From the NCBI GenBank assembly GCA_020251025.1, contig JADCDI010000075.1, forward strand, positions 43,147-107,146: a DNA stretch of 64,000 nt. Reading direction: 5' to 3'. The notes beneath the pieces are model-generated. The model worked only from the letters and a program-made list of their open reading frames with translations, did not search any database and was not told the DNA's origin. The position numbers and the translations under genes are program-made. Shown piece by piece: positions 1 to 8,201 of this stretch (position 1 is the first letter of the stretch; each line of letters starts with the position of its first letter). The stretch is from Rhodobacter sp. GTDB taxonomy: Bacteria > Pseudomonadota > Alphaproteobacteria > Rhodobacterales > Rhodobacteraceae.

Positions 1-327
1 GGCACGGTGGCGATGGATTACCTGTCGCCCGTCAGCTTCCGCCGGATCGTGCTGCGCGGCACAGGGATGGTCGCGGACTTTGATCTGATTGCGGGGCGCT
101 ACGCGCTGCACGGCGGGCGGGGGGCGCAGGATCTGTCTTTTCCCTTCGAACGCAACGAGATGTTCCTTGCCGCGATGCGCGATTTTCTGCATCTGGTTGC
201 GGGGCGCCCTGTGTCGGATGTCGAGCATCTGCCAAGGCTTGATCTTGTGGCAGGCAACTGCCGCACCATCGCCCGCGCGTGGGGCGCGCGGCGGTTCACG
301 GGGCAGATCGAGGGGGATTATGCATGA
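1..327 (+). CDS. Gfo/Idh/MocA-family oxidoreductase, C-terminal part (start lies before the window)
   Basis: The reading frame is open from base 1 and gives about 108 residues, so only the C-terminal end is present. It has the end pattern of Gfo/Idh/MocA NAD(P)-dependent sugar oxidoreductases: a beta strand with DYLSP, then RGTGMVADFDL, then FERNEMFLAAMRDFLHLV, which matches the usual 'F.RNEMYLAE..HFL' helix. The catalytic and nucleotide-binding parts are outside the window. The TGA overlaps the next gene's ATG (ATGA at 324-327), so it is coupled to a CMP-sugar cytidylyltransferase. In nonulosonic acid loci such as the Campylobacter ptm genes, an oxidoreductase of this family sits beside the same partners. 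Family call is fairly safe; the substrate is inferred from context. Confidence 0.7.
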   Translation, partial: GTVAMDYLSPVSFRRIVLRGTGMVADFDLIAGRYALHGGRGAQDLSFPFERNEMFLAAMRDFLHLVAGRPVSDVEHLPRLDLVAGNCRTIARAWGARRFTGQIEGDYA

Positions 328-1031
328 TCATCGGCCATATCGGGGTACGAAAGGGGTCAAAAGGGGTTCCCGGCAAGAACTTCCGGCCCATCTGCGGCAA
401 GCCACTGATCGACTGGTCACTGGACCAGCTTTTCGCCAGCCCGATGATCGACGCTGTCGTGGTGTCGACCGATGACGAGCAGATCTACGCCCATGCGCTG
501 GCGCGCGGTGCGCTGCCCATCGGGCTGCGTCCGGCGCATCTGGCCACCGACACGGCGGGCAAGTGGGGGGTCTGGCAGCATGCCCTTGCGGCGGCCGTGC
601 AGATCACCGGCCCCGCCACCGCCTTTGTGGACCTGGACTGCACCTCGCCGCTGCGCCTGCCCGAGGATATCGAGAACGCGCTGATCCTGTTCGCCGAAGC
701 ACAGCCCGACATGGTCATGTCCTGCTGCGAGGCGCGCAAGAACCCCTATTTCAATCTGGTGGAACCCGATGCCACCGGTGCCTTGCACCTGTCCAAGCCG
801 CTGCCGGGCGGCGTTGTGGCCCGTCAGCAGGCCCCGGTGGTTTATGAACATGCGGCCTCGACCTATGTGGTGGCCCCCGATTACCTGCGGCGGGCGGGCG
901 GGCTGTGGGAGGGGCGGGTGATTCCCTATCTGATGCCGCCCGAACGCTGCGTGGATATCGACAGCCCCTTCGATTTCACGCTTGTGGAGTTTCTGATGCG
1001 GCAACGGCTTGAGGAGCAGGCGCATGTCTGA
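324..1031 (+). CDS. Acylneuraminate (nonulosonate) cytidylyltransferase
   Basis: This 235-residue protein belongs to the CMP-NeuAc/CMP-legionaminate synthetase family, which transfers CMP from CTP to a nonulosonic acid. The N-terminal nucleotide loop is clear (RKGSKGVPGKNFRP, residues about 9-22), followed by GKPLIDWSL and VVVSTDDEQI. Further on, VDLDCTSPLRLPEDI gives the aspartate-rich part of the active site, and PERCVDIDSPFDF is the usual C-terminal motif. The length is normal for single-domain members. The ATG at 324 is chosen because it overlaps the upstream stop. It overlaps the following SDR gene by 8 bp. With the NeuC-type epimerase at 4.4-5.5 kb it points to a sialic/legionaminic-type sugar for the cell surface; PtmB or LegF would be the closest named functions, but sequence alone does not decide. 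Confidence 0.87.
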   Translation: MIIGHIGVRKGSKGVPGKNFRPICGKPLIDWSLDQLFASPMIDAVVVSTDDEQIYAHALARGALPIGLRPAHLATDTAGKWGVWQHALAAAVQITGPATAFVDLDCTSPLRLPEDIENALILFAEAQPDMVMSCCEARKNPYFNLVEPDATGALHLSKPLPGGVVARQQAPVVYEHAASTYVVAPDYLRRAGGLWEGRVIPYLMPPERCVDIDSPFDFTLVEFLMRQRLEEQAHV

Positions 1032-1815
1032 CCAACTGGCGGGGCGGACCGTTTTCATCACCGGATCGGGCGGCGTTCTGGGGTCTGCCTATGTGCGGCG
1101 CATGCTGGCCGCAGGGGCGCGGGTGATTGCGTCGGATCTGCCCGGGCATCGGGCCGATGCGCTGATGGCCGCACATGGGGGCAACCCGAACTTTCGCTTC
1201 TATAGCCTTGATGTGGCAGAGGAATCGCAAGTTGAAACCATCTTTTCCCGGATCATCGCCGATGGCTGGCACCCCAATGTCGTGCTGAACAACGCCGCCA
1301 TTACCGGAGAGTTGCTGATGGGGGCGGGCAAGCCCTTTCCCGATTTCGCCAATACCTCGGTCAGCGACTGGGAGCGGACCTTGCGCACCAACCTGACGGG
1401 GGCTTTCATGATCGCCCGCCAGATGGACCGCGACATTGTCGGGCGCTGGCCCGCCACGCTGGTCAACGTGGCCTCGATGTATGCGCTGAACGGCCCGCAC
1501 CACGAGATTTACCAGGGGATGCCGTTCAGGTCCTTCTCGGCCTATTCGACCACCAAGGCGGGCATCCACGGGCTGACGCTGTGGCTGGCGGGGTATTGGG
1601 CCAAACGGCAGGCGACGGTGAACACCATTGCGCCGGGGGCGGTGTTCAACGGCCATTCCGACGAATTCCAGCGCCGGGTGGGGGCGCTGATCATGGCGGG
1701 CCGCATGGCGCAGCCCGATGAGATTGCCGATGCCATGCTGTTCCTGTGTTCCGCGCAGGCCGGTTACATGACGGGCCAACTGGTCAGCGTCGATGGCGGT
1801 TTCAGCGGCTGGTAA
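1024..1815 (+). CDS. Short-chain dehydrogenase/reductase (SDR), PtmA-like
   Basis: Classical SDR of 263 residues. The N-terminus has the NAD(P)-binding glycine motif GSGGVLGSAY (residues about 16-25), NNAA at the end of the fourth strand, a serine region at NVASMYA, and the catalytic YSTTKAG (Tyr-x-x-x-Lys). The C-terminus ends MTGQLVSVDGGFSGW, the standard SDR cofactor-loop ending. The start at 1024 lies inside the end of the cytidylyltransferase gene (8-bp overlap), indicating coupling. Its position beside a cytidylyltransferase and a Gfo/Idh/MocA protein mirrors ptmA in flagellin glycosylation loci, where the SDR acts on the amino-sugar precursor. The 3' end overlaps the convergent Kdo transferase gene by 14 bp. 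Substrate is inferred only. Confidence 0.88.
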   Translation: MSDQLAGRTVFITGSGGVLGSAYVRRMLAAGARVIASDLPGHRADALMAAHGGNPNFRFYSLDVAEESQVETIFSRIIADGWHPNVVLNNAAITGELLMGAGKPFPDFANTSVSDWERTLRTNLTGAFMIARQMDRDIVGRWPATLVNVASMYALNGPHHEIYQGMPFRSFSAYSTTKAGIHGLTLWLAGYWAKRQATVNTIAPGAVFNGHSDEFQRRVGALIMAGRMAQPDEIADAMLFLCSAQAGYMTGQLVSVDGGFSGW

Positions 1816-3145
1816 GGCGGCGGTCCAGCGCGGCAAGGGTCTTTGCCACCGCGCCGCAATGCAGGGCAAAGAAGGTGGCGATCCGGTCGGCTGGCGGGTC
1901 TGGCGGATGATCGGGTGCAAGGGCGGCCCTGAGCGCCGCCTCGTCCTTCAGGCGGGTCAGCACGCCTGCTGCCAGCGCCTCTGTCGCCGGATACTCGATG
2001 GTGTGGATGTCCGGCCCGGTCATCACCGCCTTGCCCAGCGACAGCGCCTCGGAGATGTTGTGCGATCCCTTGGGGGTAAATCCGCCGCCCACCACCACCC
2101 GGTCGGACAGGGCCAGATAGGCGTACATCTCGCCCAGGGAATCGCCCAAAAGCACATCCAGCGGGCGGGGCGGCATCCCGACCGGGGCAAAGCCCGCATC
2201 GAACCCGTCCGTGCGGCGCAGGGTGGCCAGCCCCGCCTGTGCCAGCAGCCGCGCGACGTCGCCGAAACGTTCCGGCGCGCGCGGGATATAGACAAACAGC
2301 GGCGGCGCCAGCCCCGCCGCTTCATAAGCGGCCCGCGCCGCGCCGATGGCCGCGATGAACAGGGCGTCCTCACCCTCGACAACGCTGGCCAGCGCCACCA
2401 CCGGGCGGGCCGCAGCACCCAGCCAGGCCCGCGCGCACCGGCCCGCCAGAAGCTGGGCTTGGGGGACCGGCTGATCAAAGCGCAGCTCGCCCGTCACCTC
2501 GATGGCCGGCACGCCCACCCCGGCAAAGCGCGCCGCCTGCAGGTCCGACTTCACGAAAGCCCCGGCAAAGCCCGTCATCAGTTCGGCCCGGACCGGCGCG
2601 CGGGCGCGGTCCCGTTCCAGGCTTTTCAGCGGATACTGCGCGTTGCACATGAACAGCGGCACGCCCCGGCGACGGGCCGAGGCGATCATGCGCGGCCAGA
2701 TCTCGATTTCCATCACAAGCCCGCAAATCGGGCGGAAGGCGCGGAAGAACCGGCGGTAAACCCAGTCAAATTCCAGCGGCACCCAGACCGGGCACAGCCG
2801 GCCCGCGGCAATGTCACCGGCAAAAACCGCCATCGCCTCGCGCCGGCCCGCCGGGGTGAAATGCGTGGTGACGACGCGGTCGCCCCGGTCCAAGAGCGCC
2901 CGGATCAGCGGGACGGCAGAACGCATCTCGCCCAGCGAGACGGCATGCACCCAGACAGCGCCCGGCAAGGGGTGGCTGGCGTAGAACCCAAAGCGTTCGC
3001 CCAGGTGCTGCGCGTAAAGCCGGTCGCGCCGCCCGCGCCACCACAGATAGGCCAGCACCAGCGGCAGGGCCACCGCCCAAAGCAGCCCATAGCCCAGCAG
3101 GAACAGCCGCACCCGGCGTGTCGGAAAGCGGCCGGTGCCTGTCAT
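1802..3145 (-). CDS. waaA: 3-deoxy-D-manno-octulosonic acid (Kdo) transferase family protein, paralogue 1 (membrane-anchored)
   Basis: GT30-family glycosyltransferase of 447 residues that would move Kdo from CMP-Kdo to lipid A at the inner face of the cytoplasmic membrane. A hydrophobic N-terminal anchor (residues about 12-34, LFLLGYGLLWAVALPLVLAY) is followed by the family's acceptor domain with VWVHAVSLGEM, whose glutamate corresponds to the catalytic general base of WaaA. The C-terminal donor domain has GGGFTPKGSHNISEALSLG, a diverged form of the usual GG-x-GGHNP-E loop. The gene starts with ATG overlapping the stop of a second WaaA-like gene (TCAT at 3142-3145), so the two are co-translated. 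Its 3' end overlaps the SDR gene convergently. Because the donor loop departs from consensus, it may use another ulosonic sugar. Confidence 0.8.
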   Translation of the reverse strand: MTGTGRFPTRRVRLFLLGYGLLWAVALPLVLAYLWWRGRRDRLYAQHLGERFGFYASHPLPGAVWVHAVSLGEMRSAVPLIRALLDRGDRVVTTHFTPAGRREAMAVFAGDIAAGRLCPVWVPLEFDWVYRRFFRAFRPICGLVMEIEIWPRMIASARRRGVPLFMCNAQYPLKSLERDRARAPVRAELMTGFAGAFVKSDLQAARFAGVGVPAIEVTGELRFDQPVPQAQLLAGRCARAWLGAAARPVVALASVVEGEDALFIAAIGAARAAYEAAGLAPPLFVYIPRAPERFGDVARLLAQAGLATLRRTDGFDAGFAPVGMPPRPLDVLLGDSLGEMYAYLALSDRVVVGGGFTPKGSHNISEALSLGKAVMTGPDIHTIEYPATEALAAGVLTRLKDEAALRAALAPDHPPDPPADRIATFFALHCGAVAKTLAALDRRLTSR

Positions 3146-4413
3146 GCCCGCAGAAGCGCCAGCAGACGGTCGCGCAGGTCGCGGATCCCCTGGCGCGACC
3201 GGGCCTGGACCTTCTGCGCGCGTGCCGCCATTTCCCGCAATCCGGGCGCCGTCAGCGCCGCATTCAGGGCCCCGGCGGAAGAAATGTCCTGCGCCGCTTC
3301 GGCCAGCGCCAGGGCGGCATAATCATCACCGAAATTCGCCGTCCTTGGTCCGTGCAGTATGGCCGACCCCAGACTGGCCGCTTCCCAGGGGTTATGCCCG
3401 CCGGTGTCGCCGAACGACCCGCCGATGACCGACACGGGGCACAGCCGGTACCACAGGCCCATTTCCCCATAGCTGTCGGCAATCCAAACGGCATCCGCCG
3501 GGCCGGGCACATCCCCGGCGGACCGCAGGACAGACCGCAGGCCAAGCCGGGCGCACTGGGCCGCAATCCCGTCGCGCCGGTCCGGCAGGCGCGGGGCCAG
3601 AACAAGCAGAGACGCCGGGTCTTCGGCAAACCGCTGCGCCTGTGCGGCCAGCACCACCGCCTCGTCCGCCGGGTGGGTGGACGCGGCACACCACAGGCGG
3701 CGCCCGGCCAGCGCCACGGCCAGCCGCCTGCGGTCCGCACCATCCGCCAGCGGGGCACAGGCGGCCTTGAGCGACCCCGTCACCGCGACCGCAGCCGCAG
3801 GGGCCAGCAGCCGCATGTTGCGCGCCGTCGCCGCATCCTGCGCCGCCAGCAGGGCAAAGCGCGCATAAAGATCGCCATACAATCGCCCCGCCCTGCGGCG
3901 GGAGGCCAGGGCGCGGTCATTCATCCGCGCATTGATCATCGCCAGCGGAATGCCCCTTGCATGGCTTTCCACCACGAATCGCGGCCACAGGTCCTGTTCC
4001 GCCCAGACCGACAGGTCCGGCCGCCAATGGTTCAGGAACCGTGTCACGAAGCGGCCCGCATCCAGGGGCAGGTATTGGTGCAGGGTTCGGGGGGGCCGGT
4101 TGCGGTCAAACACCTCGCCCGAGGCGCGGGCCGAAGATGTGACCAGAAACTGCAGGTCCGCGCGCGCGCCCAGCATCTCTTCAATCAGGCCGCGCAGCGC
4201 CAGCACTTCGCCCAGGCCCACGGCATGCATCCACACCAGCGGGCCACCGGGACGGGGATGGGATGCTTCGCCCAGCTTTTCCCGCCAGCGGTCGGGGTTT
4301 TCCTTGCCCCGCGCCAGACGGGCCTGCAGGTGGCGCTGTGCCAGCGGGGCGGACCATGCCGTTGCCGCCAGATAGGCGCGCAGCACCGCGCCGGTCGGGG
4401 CCGGGTCAGCCAT
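3142..4413 (-). CDS. waaA: Kdo transferase family protein, paralogue 2 (no membrane anchor)
   Basis: Second GT30-family protein, 423 residues, directly upstream of paralogue 1 in the same operon. It keeps the glutamate motif VWMHAVGLGEVLAL and a near-canonical donor-site loop, GGSFGDTGGHNPWEAASL followed by HGPRTANF. Unlike paralogue 1 it lacks an obvious N-terminal membrane helix, beginning with a short amphipathic stretch. The ATG at 4413 is chosen because it overlaps the NeuC stop by 8 bp; longer frames upstream run into that gene and show no family similarity. Two tandem, clearly different GT30 genes suggest either stepwise addition of two ulosonic acids or one enzyme for Kdo and one for the locally made nonulosonic acid. 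Which one is the housekeeping WaaA cannot be settled from sequence. Confidence 0.8.
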   Translation of the reverse strand: MADPAPTGAVLRAYLAATAWSAPLAQRHLQARLARGKENPDRWREKLGEASHPRPGGPLVWMHAVGLGEVLALRGLIEEMLGARADLQFLVTSSARASGEVFDRNRPPRTLHQYLPLDAGRFVTRFLNHWRPDLSVWAEQDLWPRFVVESHARGIPLAMINARMNDRALASRRRAGRLYGDLYARFALLAAQDAATARNMRLLAPAAAVAVTGSLKAACAPLADGADRRRLAVALAGRRLWCAASTHPADEAVVLAAQAQRFAEDPASLLVLAPRLPDRRDGIAAQCARLGLRSVLRSAGDVPGPADAVWIADSYGEMGLWYRLCPVSVIGGSFGDTGGHNPWEAASLGSAILHGPRTANFGDDYAALALAEAAQDISSAGALNAALTAPGLREMAARAQKVQARSRQGIRDLRDRLLALLRA

Positions 4414-5527
4414 GATCGGAAAACTGCTTTTGCAGGTCGCGCGCCCAGAAGGCGGGGTCGCGCAGCACCGCGACAAACCGGTCAGCCGCACGCCCTTCGC
4501 CAAAGGCCCTGTGGCTGGCATGCACCCGGCCCCACTGGTTGCGCAGAAAAGCGTCGATGGCCTGCCGGTCCCCGGCGGCTGCGGTGAACAGGGACGGTGC
4601 CCTGGCCCGGTTGGTCTGCCGCGTGCCGATATCCAGCGACGGCAGGCCAAGGAAGGGGGCCTCGCGCACGCCGGCACTGGAATTGCCCACCATCACGGCG
4701 GCTGATTTCATCAGTTCCGAGAAATGCGAAAACCGCATCGACGGGATCAGGCGGAACCGGGCCTTGGGCAGCGCCCTGATGGCGCGGAATATGGCATCGG
4801 ACCCCGGATCATTGTTCGGGGCGATCACCACGAAGTTGCGCCCCGATGCGTCCAGCGCCCCGAACAGCGCCCGCGCCTGAACGCCCATCATCGTGGCTTC
4901 CGATGTTACCGGATGAAAGATGCAGATACCGAAATCGTCAAAGGCGATGCCATAGCGCGCCTTCACCTCGCCGATGTCCACACCCGAGGGCTGTGAATGG
5001 AAATCCAGCTCGGGCGATCCGATGACATGGACCGACCCCTTCGGTTCGCCCAGGGCCATGACGCGGTTTGCCGCCTCGGCCGAGCTTACGAAGTGATGCG
5101 TGGCCAGCTTGGAATTGCAGTGGCGGAACACCTCGTCGATCGTGCCCGAAACCTCGCCGCCTTCGACATGGGCAGAGCGGACATAATTGGTGGCGCAGAC
5201 CAGTGCGCAGGCCAGCGCCTCGATCCGGTCGCCATGCACCACCGCCAGGTCGGGGCGGTGTTCGGTCAGGAAATCGGAAAAACCCATGATGGTCTTGGCC
5301 AGGATCATGTCCTGGGGATCACCCTCGCGCTGGTTCTGGAATTCGAAGATATCGGCACCGGCAAAGCGGCCCACCTCCAGCTTGGTGCGCCCGTAGCGGT
5401 CCATCAGGTGCATGCCGGTGACAAAGAAGGTCACGGCCATGCCCGCGTCGCGCACGGCGGCCGCAAGCGGTTCAAGCTTGCCGAAATCCGCCCTTGTGCC
5501 GGTCACGAATAGAATGCGTCTGCTCAT
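4406..5527 (-). CDS. neuC: UDP-N-acetylglucosamine 2-epimerase, hydrolysing (NeuC/LegG type)
   Basis: A 373-residue member of the hydrolysing epimerase family (GT-B fold) that converts a nucleotide-linked amino sugar to free ManNAc or its 2,4-diacetamido analogue, the precursor condensed by NeuB. The start RRILFVTGTRADFGKLEPL is the family's opening. HGDRIEALACAL, HVEGGEVSGTIDE and VGNSSAGVREAPFLG are the conserved catalytic and UDP-binding stretches. The ATG at 5527 is chosen because this is where family similarity begins; the open frame continues upstream into non-conserved sequence. The gene is coupled to the two GT30 genes downstream. With the cytidylyltransferase it makes a nonulosonic acid route likely, though no neuB is inside the window. 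LegG (GDP-linked substrate) is an alternative. Confidence 0.85.
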   Translation of the reverse strand: MSRRILFVTGTRADFGKLEPLAAAVRDAGMAVTFFVTGMHLMDRYGRTKLEVGRFAGADIFEFQNQREGDPQDMILAKTIMGFSDFLTEHRPDLAVVHGDRIEALACALVCATNYVRSAHVEGGEVSGTIDEVFRHCNSKLATHHFVSSAEAANRVMALGEPKGSVHVIGSPELDFHSQPSGVDIGEVKARYGIAFDDFGICIFHPVTSEATMMGVQARALFGALDASGRNFVVIAPNNDPGSDAIFRAIRALPKARFRLIPSMRFSHFSELMKSAAVMVGNSSAGVREAPFLGLPSLDIGTRQTNRARAPSLFTAAAGDRQAIDAFLRNQWGRVHASHRAFGEGRAADRFVAVLRDPAFWARDLQKQFSDHG

Positions 5528-5609
5528 CGGGCCTGCGTTTCGTTTTGCCCCAAGACTATCCTTCGCCTGCATCGTGCCGCAAGACATTGCGCAGCGGGCA
5601 GGCCGGCGT

Positions 5610-7409
5610 TCAGGCCGTATTGCGGGCCTGTGCCGCCCCGAACTGCTGATCGTAAAGGCTGCGGAAGGCCCCGCCCCGGGCAAGCAGCGCCTTGGCGCTG
5701 CCTTCTTCCGCCAGCCTGCCGGCTTCGATCACGCAGATCTTGTCGGCGCCCAGCACGGTGGACAGCCGGTGGGCGATGACGATGGTCGTGCGGCCCTTCG
5801 TCAGGCGCTGAAGCGCTTCCTGAACCAGGGCCTCGGACCGGCTGTCCAGGGCGCTTGTCGCCTCGTCCAGCAGCAGGATCGGGGCATCGCGCAGGATGGC
5901 GCGCGCAATGGCCAGCCGCTGTTTCTGACCGCCCGACAGAAAGGCCCCGTTCTCGCCGACCTGGGTGTGATAGCCCTGCGGCAGGTGTTCGATGAACTCA
6001 TGCGCATTTGCCGCCTTGCAGGCCGCGATCACCGCATCTTCGGACGCCGAGGGGGATCCGAACCGGATATTGTCCGACACGCTTGCCGAAAACAGGAAGG
6101 TATCCTGTCCGACAAAGGAAATCCGGTCCCGCAGGGTGGCGAAACTGGCCATGCGGATGTCCTGACCGTCGATCGTCACGGTGCCCTCGCCGGGGTCATA
6201 AAGCCGCAGGATCAGGTTCAGGATCGTGGATTTTCCGCCCCCCGACGGGCCGACCAGCGCCGTCGTCTTGCCCGCTTCGAAGACAAGCGACAGATCGCTG
6301 ATCACCGGCCTGCCGGTGCCGTAGCCGAAATGCACCCTGTCGAACACGATCCGGCCCGGACCCTTCGGCATGGCGACGGGATCGGGATGTTCGGCCAGCG
6401 TGTCGGGCTGGTCCAGCAGCGTGAACATCATCCTTACGCCCACCATTCCCGATTCAATCGTGATGCGCATGCGTGACAGGCGCTTGGCCGGTTCATAGGC
6501 CATCAGAAGCGCTGTCACAAAGGACATCAGCTGCCCCGGCGTGGTGCCCTGCACCCCGAATATCTGCAGGGCGCTTAACGCGACCACCGCCGAAATGGCA
6601 AAACCTGACAGCGTGTCCATCAGCGGGCTGGTGATCGCTTCCAGACGCGAAATGGCATTCGACCGTTTTTCCACTTCGCGCACGGCCTTTACCATGCGGC
6701 TTGACATGCGTTCTTCCAGCGCAAAGGCCTTGATAATCCGGATGCCGGTCGAGGTTTCCTGGATCACCTTGATGATCTCGGCCAGCGAGGCCATCTCCAT
6801 CTCCATGATCTTGCGCACCTTGCGCAGCAGAACCCGGATACCGAAGATCGCCGCAGGACCGATCAGCAGCGATATGGCAGACAGGACCGGCTGCTGGTAG
6901 AACATCACGATCACAAGGCCGATCAGGGTCAGAAGGTCGCGGACAAAAGAGGTGACGATCATGTCAATGATCATCCGCGCCATCTGGGCCGATTGCGTGA
7001 CGCGCATCAGCAGGTCTGACGATTCGGTCAGGTTGAAAAAGGAAACCCCCTGCCGCAGCAGCTTGTCATACAGCCGGACCTGCTGGGTCGCGACAATCCG
7101 GTTGCCGGCGCGGGTCAAGGAGACGACCTGGACATAGGTGGCCATCCCCTTGATCGTGAAGATCAGCGCGACAGCCGCCGCCACGATGAAGACCATGCCC
7201 TGATTGTCGGGGATCGTCATCGCATCCACGATATAGCGCATGACCAAAGCGACCGAGGATGTCATTGCGGCAACGACGATCATCGCAAGGATGGACACCG
7301 CATAAAGCTTGCGCTGCTCGTGCAAATTCTCCCGAAGCAGCCGCCAGAGCAGTTTTTCCTTCAGTGCGGGAAAGGCCGCTTCAAGTCTTGATCGGATGAA
7401 CGACAACAT
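5610..7409 (-). CDS. msbA: ABC exporter, permease fused to ATPase (MsbA-like)
   Basis: Half-transporter of 599 residues with an N-terminal six-helix membrane domain (about residues 35-315) and a C-terminal ATPase. The ATPase has Walker A GPSGGGKST, Q-loop at FVGQDTFLF, signature LSGGQKQR, Walker B ILLLDEATSALD and the switch His in AHRLS. Homodimeric exporters of this type flip lipid A-core (MsbA) or other lipids and peptides. Its place upstream of neuC and two Kdo transferases on the same strand supports a lipopolysaccharide role, so the msbA name is contextual. Start is uncertain: ATG at 7409 has a GAGG about 13 bases upstream; ATG at 7433 adds eight residues. It is divergent from msrA across about 230 bp that probably carry both promoters. 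Confidence 0.82.
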   Translation of the reverse strand: MLSFIRSRLEAAFPALKEKLLWRLLRENLHEQRKLYAVSILAMIVVAAMTSSVALVMRYIVDAMTIPDNQGMVFIVAAAVALIFTIKGMATYVQVVSLTRAGNRIVATQQVRLYDKLLRQGVSFFNLTESSDLLMRVTQSAQMARMIIDMIVTSFVRDLLTLIGLVIVMFYQQPVLSAISLLIGPAAIFGIRVLLRKVRKIMEMEMASLAEIIKVIQETSTGIRIIKAFALEERMSSRMVKAVREVEKRSNAISRLEAITSPLMDTLSGFAISAVVALSALQIFGVQGTTPGQLMSFVTALLMAYEPAKRLSRMRITIESGMVGVRMMFTLLDQPDTLAEHPDPVAMPKGPGRIVFDRVHFGYGTGRPVISDLSLVFEAGKTTALVGPSGGGKSTILNLILRLYDPGEGTVTIDGQDIRMASFATLRDRISFVGQDTFLFSASVSDNIRFGSPSASEDAVIAACKAANAHEFIEHLPQGYHTQVGENGAFLSGGQKQRLAIARAILRDAPILLLDEATSALDSRSEALVQEALQRLTKGRTTIVIAHRLSTVLGADKICVIEAGRLAEEGSAKALLARGGAFRSLYDQQFGAAQARNTA

Positions 7410-7660
7410 TCCGGACGGCAAACCTCGTCTCATGCACTTCGGACGGGGCAGGCACGCGCGGCCCCGCGCGGCCCCGTATCCGCGTCAGCGGTCTACATAG
7501 TGGATTGTCCGCAAACAAACCACCCGCCTTGCCGCTGCGATGCCCCGGCGATGCGGATTTGCCGCGCGGATGCCAAAGGGCGTAAAGGCTTTTGCTGCCA
7601 GGCATTGGACATTTGCGGGCAGCCCCGCCATGTTAGCCGGAGACGGACAGGGAGAGGGTC

Positions 7661-8179
7661 ATGGCAGACAGGCATGAGACGGCGATTCTGGCGGGCGGCT
7701 GCTTTTGGGGCATGCAGGATCTGATCCGGCGCTTGCCGGGCGTGGTGAAGACCCGCGTCGGCTACACCGGCGGCGATGTTGCCAACGCGACCTACCGCAA
7801 TCACGGCACCCATGCGGAGGGCATCGAGATCATCTTTGATCCCGCGCGCATCAGCTACCGCGACCTGCTGGAGTTCTTTTTCCAGATTCATGATCCGACC
7901 ACCCTTAACAGGCAGGGCAACGACCGAGGCCTGTCCTACCGTTCTGCCATCTATTTCCTGTCGCAGGAACAGAAGGCCGAAGCGGAACGGACCATCGCCG
8001 ATGTCAATGCGTCGGGCCTGTGGCCGGGAAGGGTTGTCACCGAAGTGGCCCCGGCGGGCCCCTTCTGGGAGGCGGAGCCGGAACATCAGGATTATCTGGA
8101 ACGCTTTCCCAACGGCTACACCTGCCACTTCGCGCGCCCGGGCTGGAAACTGCCACGGCGGGCGACGGACGCCGCCTGA
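7661..8179 (+). CDS. msrA: Peptide-methionine (S)-S-oxide reductase MsrA
   Basis: Reduces the S-epimer of methionine sulfoxide in oxidised proteins. It is 172 residues long and carries the invariant motif [10 protein letters not shown] with catalytic Cys14, then [22 protein letters not shown] and a C-terminal [17 protein letters not shown]. These are textbook MsrA features and the length is normal for a cytoplasmic single-domain enzyme. A GGGAGAGG ribosome-binding site sits just before the ATG at 7661. Only 22 bp separate it from selO, so the two probably form an oxidative-stress operon. Resolving cysteines are few (Cys147 region only), so regeneration may depend directly on thioredoxin; that last point is inference. 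Confidence 0.95.
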   Translation: MADRHETAILAGGCFWGMQDLIRRLPGVVKTRVGYTGGDVANATYRNHGTHAEGIEIIFDPARISYRDLLEFFFQIHDPTTLNRQGNDRGLSYRSAIYFLSQEQKAEAERTIADVNASGLWPGRVVTEVAPAGPFWEAEPEHQDYLERFPNGYTCHFARPGWKLPRRATDAA

Positions 8180-8201
8180 ACCCGTCTGAAGGGGTCATCC
8201 C

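Noticed and set aside
1793..4587. Two open frames of about 500 codons each on the plus strand over the Kdo transferase genes
   Set aside because: Arg/Gln/Pro-rich shadows of the real minus-strand genes, which show clear family motifs.
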